DNA of 5,810 nt. It comes from Candidatus Izemoplasmatales bacterium (lineage in GTDB: Bacteria; Bacillota_I; Bacilli_A; Izemoplasmatales; Hujiaoplasmataceae). Location: positions 1-5,810 of the forward strand of contig JAQVKB010000082.1 in the NCBI GenBank assembly GCA_028694875.1. Direction: 5' to 3'. Made by a program: the position numbers and the translations under genes. Below, one piece after another: positions 1 through 5,021 of this stretch. Below the pieces are notes generated by a model that worked only from the letters and a program-made list of their open reading frames with translations, was not told the origin of the DNA and did not search any database. Every line of letters begins with the position of its first letter. Position 1 is the first letter of the stretch.

Positions 1-909
1 TTCAGGGAGATAACGAACGTAAAGTGTATTGTCAGAGGAAATGACCACATTTCCTTTGATTGTCAATAATTTGAGGGAGTTGATGAACACCGTATTGGCA
101 TCATCTTGGGCATCGATATAATTCGTCGAATCTGTGATATCCGTATATCGATAGGTTTGTGTCAATAAGACACTGGTTGCTTTGTCTGATTTGATGTATA
201 CCGTATCGGTCGCGGGATCCAAATAGAGCGCAGACTTGCGTTCATAAGTATTGAAGCCTGTGACATCGCGAATCAAATCAGAGGAATCCAGAACATTCAG
301 GTAATACTCGTCACGGGTTTCCCCATCGCCAGTAATCACCTTGTAATATTCTTTGTGGTCCGCACTTTCATAGATGGTAACGCCAACCACCAATGTACGG
401 AAATCCATCGCCGCAATGGCGTCGTCTTCCGTCCCAATCTCGAGATCAGAATCGACGACCACACCATCATCAGGTGTTTTTAATCCACTTCCATTCGCCA
501 CCAAACTATCGACCAACAAGAAATAACGCGCTGTCGAAACATCCGAAATTTGTGTCGCGGTATATTCGATCAGTTCGTCAATGGAGAACACACCGTCCGC
601 CATGGCGCTGTCGTGATACGCTTCAAAATCCGGGAAATTGACCAACCCGTCTTGTTTATCAAACAAATAGTAGTTGTAGAAGTTTTTCGCGAAATCATTC
701 GAAAAGAGCTCCCCGGTCTCCGAGGTCAGCTTGTCATAGGGATCAACCGGACTGAAATAGTGACTGGTTCCAAGTTCAATACCGACAAACAACCCGAAAA
801 TTAGGAAGAACATCAATGCTTTCCAGTATTGCTTATTGAAGAGTTGTCCAAGCCCAGGAATGATTCCTGAGGCCAGCCCCTTCAAACGGTGAATCCATTT
901 TTTCTCCAT
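1..909 (-). CDS. malF: Probable maltodextrin ABC transporter permease, N-terminal part (truncated by window edge)
   Basis: The frame is open from the ATG at 907-909 to base 1, giving 303 codons with no stop; the rest lies outside the window. An AGGAGA ribosome binding site (915-920) sits 5 bases before the ATG. Residues 1-30 are basic with the motif PGLGQLFNKQYWK (18-30), followed by one hydrophobic helix at about 31-46. From about 48 to 303 there is no further membrane segment, only a long acidic, Tyr/Asp/Thr-rich stretch that should lie outside the membrane. The PGLGQ..NKQ start followed by a helix is, from memory, typical of MalF/MdxF permeases of Gram-positive bacteria, and the gene directly follows a MalE-like gene, as malF usually does. 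The permease signature region (EAA loop) is not in the window, so the call rests on the N-terminus and context. The external segment of more than 250 residues is long; it could be an enlarged counterpart of the P2 loop of MalF. Alternative: a membrane-anchored protein unrelated to transport. Confidence 0.6.
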   Translation of the reverse strand, partial: MEKKWIHRLKGLASGIIPGLGQLFNKQYWKALMFFLIFGLFVGIELGTSHYFSPVDPYDKLTSETGELFSNDFAKNFYNYYLFDKQDGLVNFPDFEAYHDSAMADGVFSIDELIEYTATQISDVSTARYFLLVDSLVANGSGLKTPDDGVVVDSDLEIGTEDDAIAAMDFRTLVVGVTIYESADHKEYYKVITGDGETRDEYYLNVLDSSDLIRDVTGFNTYERKSALYLDPATDTVYIKSDKATSVLLTQTYRYTDITDSTNYIDAQDDANTVFINSLKLLTIKGNVVISSDNTLYVRYLPE

Positions 910-940
910 AGTGTTCTCCTTGATGGGGTTTGCTTTGATT

Positions 941-970
941 AAGAAAGAAGGCCTCCTTGCGAAGGCCCTC
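941..970 (-). terminator. Hairpin with pyrimidine tail between binding-protein and permease genes; probable partial terminator
   Basis: On the minus strand, GAGGGCCT (970-963) can pair with AGGCCTTC (954-947) around an 8-base loop. This gives an 8-bp stem with one G-U pair, followed by TTTCTT (946-941). It begins about 20 bases after the solute-binding protein stop and ends about 30 bases before the permease start. The tail is interrupted by C and an inner CCTT/AAGG pairing competes, so read-through is likely. Such leaky hairpins after malE-type genes commonly keep binding protein in excess over permease; that role here is inference. Confidence 0.55.
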
Positions 971-990
971 TAACCTAATTCAAGTAATTC

Positions 991-2301
991 TTACGAGGAA
1001 CCGAGGGTCTTAGAAGCGAGGAACGAAGCTTCTGCTTTAATTTGTTCGGTTCGGATGTCCGCGTTGGTGTCCCAAATATTCTTCACCATTGTTTCGGCAG
1101 CGGCCCAATAATAGGACACTACGGAAATCGTCGGCATTGGAATCGAGGTAGCCAATTGCGTAATCATCACTTGCATAAAGACATCATCACCAATACCATC
1201 GATGACTGAAAGGTCTTGCAACGCTGGGCAGTCATTGGAGGTTTGATAGAGAAGGTTTTGTGCGACGTCGCTAGCGAGGAATTCAACGAATTTGATCGCA
1301 GCTTCTTTGTGTTGAGAGTACTTGTAAACAGCAACCATTTGCGATCCAGCGAATGTGGAAGGAGTATAGGTTGCGCCTTCGATACCATCAAATGTCGGCA
1401 TCGTCAAAGCACCAAGGTTTTCTTCGCCGAGTTTGTCGACAAAGCCAGTGATGGCCCAAGGTCCAGTGATAATCATCGCCGCACTCGATTGTTCGAAGTA
1501 CGAAGTCGATCTGGAGTTGTAGGATTTGTCACCAGTCACAGCTGGCTTCAATTCTGTTGTCAACCAGGTTAACGCATTGAGAAGGTTATCTGAAACGAAT
1601 CCAACTTGGGTTGGGTCAGTTCCATCAACACCATGAGGTCTCCATCCGAAAGCAGAGTAGATCTCTTGGTTGAAGTAGTTGTCTGCCCAGTGAGAGTTTG
1701 AAGTAATCAAATACTTGCCGGGGTTCGCTGCTTCATAAATTGGAGCGTAATCGATAATCCCTTGCCATGTATCGAGGTTGTAGGTGTCGATTTCTTCTTG
1801 TGTCAACATATCTTTGTTGTACATCATGAAGACCGATTCAATCGAAATCGGAACCGCATACAACGTGGGAGACGCTTCGCTTCTGGTTCCGGCGGTCGCG
1901 ATATCAAGCGCAACATCCAAGATTCTTCCGTTCAACAAATCGTAGGTGGAAGAAGGAAGCGGATAAACGAGGTCTTCAAGGATCGCTAAGGACAAATGGT
2001 CATGCGGGAACATGAAGACGTCAGCACCGTTACCGGAAACACCATACGTTTTCAGTCTGTCGCGGGAGTCCAAAGCACCCATCGGTTGGAAGAGAACTTC
2101 AATGTCAGGATAAACCGCATTGAAAGCAGGAATTAGTTCATTCATGTACACGCCGTCAGCATCATCCATCCAAACAGTGATGGTTTCAACTTGTTGTTGG
2201 CTTTCGCTGAAGTCAACAATGTCTTCGCCAAGCGCTGTGGTGCAAGCGGAGAGTGCGAACAACGCGATGAGGGTAAGGAACAATCCAGTGAGTTTTTTCA
2301 T
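991..2301 (-). CDS. malE: Maltodextrin-type ABC transporter solute-binding lipoprotein (MalE-like)
   Basis: This 436-residue extracytoplasmic binding protein should capture maltose or malto-oligosaccharides and deliver them to the permease encoded next. Residues 1-19 form a lipoprotein signal peptide (KK, hydrophobic core, lipobox LSAC) with Cys20 as the lipid-anchored residue. The mature part has family 1 binding-protein features: ITVWMDDADG (41-50) at the first strand, AVPISIESVFMMYNKDML (149-166), which resembles the MalE segment PVAVEALSLIYNKDLL, AAMIITGPWAI (274-284), matching the conserved AAM..NGPWA motif, and IPMPTISVVSYYW (387-399), like the MalE IPQMSAFWY region. Length is normal for the family. 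The ATG at 2301 is preferred over an in-frame ATG at 2319 because AAAGGAG (2316-2310) is spaced 8 bases before it and the signal peptide then begins MKK. The gene starts 21 bases after the stop of the CBM41 protein, so the two are almost certainly co-transcribed. Substrate is inferred from these motifs and the neighbouring pullulanase; a related alpha-glucoside is possible. Confidence 0.88.
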   Translation of the reverse strand: MKKLTGLFLTLIALFALSACTTALGEDIVDFSESQQQVETITVWMDDADGVYMNELIPAFNAVYPDIEVLFQPMGALDSRDRLKTYGVSGNGADVFMFPHDHLSLAILEDLVYPLPSSTYDLLNGRILDVALDIATAGTRSEASPTLYAVPISIESVFMMYNKDMLTQEEIDTYNLDTWQGIIDYAPIYEAANPGKYLITSNSHWADNYFNQEIYSAFGWRPHGVDGTDPTQVGFVSDNLLNALTWLTTELKPAVTGDKSYNSRSTSYFEQSSAAMIITGPWAITGFVDKLGEENLGALTMPTFDGIEGATYTPSTFAGSQMVAVYKYSQHKEAAIKFVEFLASDVAQNLLYQTSNDCPALQDLSVIDGIGDDVFMQVMITQLATSIPMPTISVVSYYWAAAETMVKNIWDTNADIRTEQIKAEASFLASKTLGSS

Positions 2302-2309
2302 GGTCTTAT

Positions 2310-2316
2310 CTCCTTT
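2310..2316 (-). promoter_or_regulatory. Ribosome binding site that fixes the malE-like start
   Basis: AAAGGAG on the minus strand lies 8 bases before the ATG at 2299-2301. The upstream in-frame ATG (2317-2319) would place this motif inside codons 2-4 and has no good site of its own, being only 3 bases after the previous stop. The shorter protein is therefore the likely product. Confidence 0.8.
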
Positions 2317-2322
2317 CATCCC

Positions 2323-4809
2323 TTAGAGCCATTTCTTGCGCGTTACGAAGAATGCGACAACGCCGAGTGCGGCGATGCCGATGATGCTCGCATTTTGAGC
2401 AGCACAGCCAGTAGCTGGTTCCGTAACGGTGATGGTGAACTCTGCAGTGTTTTCATTGCCCCAGAGGTCCACGACAGTCAATGTCACGATGTGGTCGCCC
2501 ACAGCGTTCATATCGACGGTGCCGTCGCCCGCTTTGACATAAATACGGTCAGTGACATTGCCGTCTCTGTCGTCCATTGCTCTCATGTCAGGCCACAACG
2601 CGGTGTCCCAACCTTCTCCAGCCACGATCGAGACTTGTTGGTCCGAAATAAACGTGATGGTTGGAGCAGTGGTGTCCATATCGACTGCAACGGTCGCTTC
2701 TTGGAGGTCGATGCCTTCCAAGCCGTTGTTGAAGGTGAGCTCGTATTGTGCAGTGTTGTCGAGGTCTTCGTTGAGCACGAGAACGAGTTCAGTAATCGCG
2801 TCATTCGCGGTGTTGTAGTCAACACTGGAGAATGGATCGGTCATCGCAACGCCATCTTTGGTAAGAGAGAAGAATGGGGCGATGTCGATTTCGACGCGTG
2901 GGTAAGAAATTTCTTCGTAGGTGACGTAATCATAAATCGCGTCGCCCTTTTCGTAGTTCATCAGTTCATCGACGAAGGTGTCGTGATCTTGAGTGTAAGA
3001 ATAAGAGTCTGGTGTCGATCCAGCAACACCCGTGTAGATGACCATGACATCACCAGCGGCCATGCCGTTGAAGTAAGAAGTCGTGCCATCTTCGAGGAAT
3101 TGAATGTTCGCATCGCCAGAATATTTGGTATCGCCATCATGAACGATGATTCCAGGATTGTTGGTAGCGATGGTGGTAGGATCAACCGTTAAGAGTTGAG
3201 CAATACCAGGCATGCCATCAGGAGTCTTGAACGCTTGAACCATGGCAAGAGGAGTTCCCCAGCCTTCCGCGTTTGCATCCCAACCCCAGTTGTGAATACC
3301 GGTGGTTTCGGTGTATTCGCCAGTGGTGTTCATGTAAAGAACGAGCACATTGGCTTTGGCAGGATCCGCGGTGAAGTAGGTTTGATATCCACCTTGGAAG
3401 TAATAAATGTCGATTCTGTCCGTAGTGCCGTTGGCGATCGCGGTCACATCAAAGTTGATGTGTTCGCCATCTGGCGTTTCACGGGAAGCCCAACGATCAT
3501 CGGTGGTGATGTCCGCAGCGAGCGGAATCAAGCCGATGCTGGTGGCATTCGCATCAATGAAGACTTCCATCACAGCGCCGAAATCATCAACGCCGGCTTT
3601 TTCGATTTGAGAGCCTTGTCCAAAGACATTAGCGCCCCAAGTCCAAAGACCTACGGAGTCATAGTTGGAATCCCACTTTTGATAGTGGAAAACCACACGT
3701 CCAACTGCCGCATTTGCGTTTCCATTGTCAGGATCTCCAGTGGGGAGAGCACCAGCAACGTATGCATCATAGGTAGATGGATCCGTAATCACGATCGGGT
3801 TGGCTTTGAGAACATAGTTGTAACCAACGATTTCGTATTTTTGGTATTCGGTCACGATTGGTGTTCCTGCTTCATCATAAAAAGCAGTCGCAACATCGGC
3901 CGAGAACTTCACGAGAATCGTGTTGGGTTTCGAAGCGTATGTTCCAGAAAGTGTATAGTTGGTGTTATCAAACGGGATGAACTTGAACGCGAAAGATGCA
4001 TCCGCGTACAATGTCGCTTTGTCGAAGCCTTTGTAGGTGTCGCCAGCAACATAAACCGCGTTAACGCCGCCGTTTTGGACTCCGTCCAAAGTACCGGTGA
4101 CATCGCCAGTTTTCTTCGTAGCGTCATCGCCAGCGTAAACTAAGAAGTTTGCGTCAACGGTGTCGCCGCCCGTAGCTTGAACCATACCGATTTTACCAAT
4201 TTTGCCGCCAGGGGTCAAAAAGTCGACGGTGAAAATTTGGGTCGGTGTACCCCATGTAGACCAAGTTCCAAGAGCAGCGTCTTGGTTCCAAGCAGTACCC
4301 CAAGCATGGATACCTAAATTGGCTTCATAGAGTTCTGTCGCTGTGAAGTACACAACGAAGAGGTTTGCATAATCTGCGCTAATGGTAAATACGGAGTTCG
4401 CTCCGCTGAAGAAGTAAACATCCATGGTTCCGCCAGCGGCAGCCGCGGCGACATCCAGAGAGAGGTCCATTCCTTCGTAAGAGTCTTTGTGGTTCCAACG
4501 GTTGTCGGAATCCATTTCATCCGCAATGGGAATCAGTCCCAAACTAGTGGCGTCAGATCCAATCGAAATTTCGAAATAGGCTCCGAATGCATCGGTACCA
4601 GCTGGATTGACTCCGCCATCTGCAGTTCCGCCGGTTCCAGCTCCCCAAGTCCAGAAACCGACATTGTCGTAATTGCCGTCCCACTTTTGATAGTGGACAA
4701 CTACCGTTCCAGCCGCGTCAGCGCTTACATTCTGCGTTTGAGCAGAGGGCGCAACGAAGCCAAAAACGGCGACGACTGCGAAAAACAGTAGCAACAAGCT
4801 TTTCTTCAT
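2323..4809 (-). CDS. Non-catalytic surface alpha-glucan-binding protein with duplicated CBM41-type modules and C-terminal membrane anchor
   Basis: An 828-residue exported protein with no glycoside hydrolase domain. AGGAGG (4815-4820) lies 5 bases before the ATG. Residues 1 to about 32 form a signal peptide (MKKS, long Leu/Val/Phe core). Modules in order: A1 (about 35-145), a CBM41/pullulanase-associated module starting VVVHYQKWDGNYD with FWTWG at 52-56; B1 (about 149-245), beta-rich with GIHAWG and later FLVYAGDD; C1 (about 250-340), a beta/Ig-like linker; A2 (about 369-480), opening VVFHYQKWDSNYD with LWTWG; B2 (about 487-575), with GIHNWGW and IIVHDGD; C2 (about 636-710), similar in style to pullulanase N2 linkers; an Ig-like domain of DUF5011/HYR type (about 713-796) with DDRDGNVTD and VVDLWGNENTAEF. 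The tail has Cys802, a hydrophobic helix (about 809-823) and RKK. CBM41 modules bind alpha-1,4/1,6-glucans, so the protein probably tethers starch or glycogen at the cell face. It heads the transporter operon and is divergent from pulA. No specific name is known to me. Confidence 0.82.
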   Translation of the reverse strand: MKKSLLLLFFAVVAVFGFVAPSAQTQNVSADAAGTVVVHYQKWDGNYDNVGFWTWGAGTGGTADGGVNPAGTDAFGAYFEISIGSDATSLGLIPIADEMDSDNRWNHKDSYEGMDLSLDVAAAAAGGTMDVYFFSGANSVFTISADYANLFVVYFTATELYEANLGIHAWGTAWNQDAALGTWSTWGTPTQIFTVDFLTPGGKIGKIGMVQATGGDTVDANFLVYAGDDATKKTGDVTGTLDGVQNGGVNAVYVAGDTYKGFDKATLYADASFAFKFIPFDNTNYTLSGTYASKPNTILVKFSADVATAFYDEAGTPIVTEYQKYEIVGYNYVLKANPIVITDPSTYDAYVAGALPTGDPDNGNANAAVGRVVFHYQKWDSNYDSVGLWTWGANVFGQGSQIEKAGVDDFGAVMEVFIDANATSIGLIPLAADITTDDRWASRETPDGEHINFDVTAIANGTTDRIDIYYFQGGYQTYFTADPAKANVLVLYMNTTGEYTETTGIHNWGWDANAEGWGTPLAMVQAFKTPDGMPGIAQLLTVDPTTIATNNPGIIVHDGDTKYSGDANIQFLEDGTTSYFNGMAAGDVMVIYTGVAGSTPDSYSYTQDHDTFVDELMNYEKGDAIYDYVTYEEISYPRVEIDIAPFFSLTKDGVAMTDPFSSVDYNTANDAITELVLVLNEDLDNTAQYELTFNNGLEGIDLQEATVAVDMDTTAPTITFISDQQVSIVAGEGWDTALWPDMRAMDDRDGNVTDRIYVKAGDGTVDMNAVGDHIVTLTVVDLWGNENTAEFTITVTEPATGCAAQNASIIGIAALGVVAFFVTRKKWL
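3082..3705 (-). repeat. Internal module repeat, copy 2 (A2+B2, residues about 369-576)
   Basis: Second copy of the A+B unit. Shared landmarks with copy 1 in the same order are HYQKWD, WTWGA, FGA.....I, ATS.GLIP.A, RW, DVYFF versus DIYYF, VLYMN versus VVYFT, GIHNWG versus GIHAWG, and GDTKYSGD versus DATKKTGD. Most of the body has diverged, so the duplication is not recent even though a short DNA identity remains at its start. Confidence 0.75.
4075..4710 (-). repeat. Internal module repeat, copy 1 (A1+B1, residues about 34-245)
   Basis: First copy of a two-part carbohydrate-binding unit in the surface protein. Its opening HYQKWDGNYD..GFWTWG matches HYQKWDSNYD..GLWTWG of copy 2 at a constant offset of 336 residues (1008 bases). 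At DNA level the 19 bases at 4679-4697 are identical to 3671-3689. The A part is CBM41-like. The B part (GIHAWG, then F..PGG..G, then VYAGDD) has the layout of a divergent CBM41 but I cannot assign it firmly. Boundaries are approximate. Confidence 0.75.
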
Positions 4810-4871
4810 TTTTTCCTCCTATTAATATTGAATCTACCCGAGATATGTATGAGGGGCAGTATTTCACATCT

Positions 4872-4900
4872 ATTTTACAACCCTTCCACATACAATGCAA
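4872..4900 (-). promoter_or_regulatory. Predicted promoter of the CBM41/ABC transporter operon
   Basis: On the minus strand there is a -10 TAAAAT (4877-4872, 5 of 6 to TATAAT) and a weak -35 TTGCAT (4900-4895), with exactly 17 bases between them. The expected transcript start near 4865 would give a leader of about 55 bases ending in AGGAGG. The -35 overlaps the dyad-like site at 4896-4909, which would suit repression. Confidence 0.55.
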
Positions 4901-4909
4901 GCGTTTTAG
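4896..4909. promoter_or_regulatory. Weak LacI/CcpA-type operator candidate overlapping the -35 of the transporter operon
   Basis: TGCAAGCGTTTTAG matches 11 of 14 positions of the cre-type consensus TGWAANCGNTNWCA and keeps the core AA-N-CG-N-TT used by LacI-family regulators such as MalR and CcpA. Outer symmetry is poor. Its overlap with the minus-strand -35 makes a repressor site plausible. Confidence 0.35.
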
Positions 4910-4910
4910 T

Positions 4911-4922
4911 TTTTCATGAAAA
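4911..4922. repeat. Perfect 12-bp palindrome in the divergent promoter region
   Basis: TTTTCATGAAAA reads the same on both strands. It is flanked by the longer inverted repeat CGTTTT (4902-4907) / AAAACG (4919-4924), separated by 11 bases, which joins the two neighbouring CG-centred sites. It lies upstream of both predicted promoters, so it is not a terminator for either gene. A regulator site or a chance AT-rich dyad are both possible. Confidence 0.4.
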
Positions 4923-4936
4923 CGTAATCGGTTACA
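4923..4936. promoter_or_regulatory. LacI-family / CcpA cre-like operator
   Basis: CGTAATCGGTTACA is an imperfect palindrome centred on CG, with GTAATC / GGTTAC pairing at 5 of 6 positions. Read on the minus strand it is TGTAACCGATTACG, matching 13 of 14 positions of the cre-type consensus TGWAANCGNTNWCA. It lies about 46-59 bases before the expected pulA transcript start and upstream of the transporter promoter, so one regulator could act on both units. A MalR-like local regulator or global CcpA control cannot be told apart from sequence; no regulator gene is in the window. Confidence 0.55.
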
Positions 4937-4966
4937 TACTCAACCCCCGAAAAAGGGCAAAAATTG

Positions 4967-4975
4967 TGTTAAAAT
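4967..4975 (+). promoter_or_regulatory. Predicted extended -10 promoter of pulA
   Basis: TGTTAAAAT is an extended -10 element (TGN followed by TAAAAT, 5 of 6 to TATAAT). The region at the -35 distance (about 4947-4952) is C-rich and does not resemble TTGACA, as is tolerated by extended -10 promoters or where an activator helps. The expected start near 4982 gives a leader of about 40 bases. TAGAAT at 4975-4980 and 4985-4990 are weaker alternatives. Confidence 0.5.
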
Positions 4976-5007
4976 AGAATCGACTAGAATGTTCAATAGA
5001 TTCATAT

Positions 5008-5015
5008 GGAGGGAG
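5008..5015 (+). promoter_or_regulatory. Ribosome binding site that selects a TTG start for pulA
   Basis: GGAGGGAG ends 6 bases before TTG at 5022-5024. The next in-frame ATG (5034-5036) would be 18 bases away and would remove the KK pair from the signal peptide. The ATG at 5006-5008 overlaps the site and is out of frame. Confidence 0.75.
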
Positions 5016-5021
5016 ATTTCA

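Noticed and set aside
573..624. EF-hand or dockerin-like stretch in the permease (residues about 96-112, ADGVFSIDELIE)
   Set aside because: With Gly at loop position 6 the first and third calcium ligands are not acidic or polar in the right way, and there is no second copy.
2302..2319. Longer start of the MalE-like lipoprotein at 2319
   Set aside because: The extra six codons contain the ribosome binding site of the 2301 start, and the signal peptide properly begins at MKK.
2323..2450. LPXTG sortase signal or S-layer homology repeats at the end of the surface protein
   Set aside because: No LPXTG-like motif precedes the final helix and no SLH motifs are seen; the tail is Cys, helix, basic residues.
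2191..3192. Long plus-strand open frame (333 codons) opposite the CBM41 protein
   Set aside because: It is antisense to a gene with clear domains and its own ribosome binding site; the translation has no recognisable motif and spans two real genes. A shadow caused by codon bias.
3196..4143. Second long plus-strand open frame (315 codons) antisense to the CBM41 protein
   Set aside because: Same antisense phase as the previous one, low-complexity Val/Ile/Arg-rich translation, no ribosome binding site that I see.
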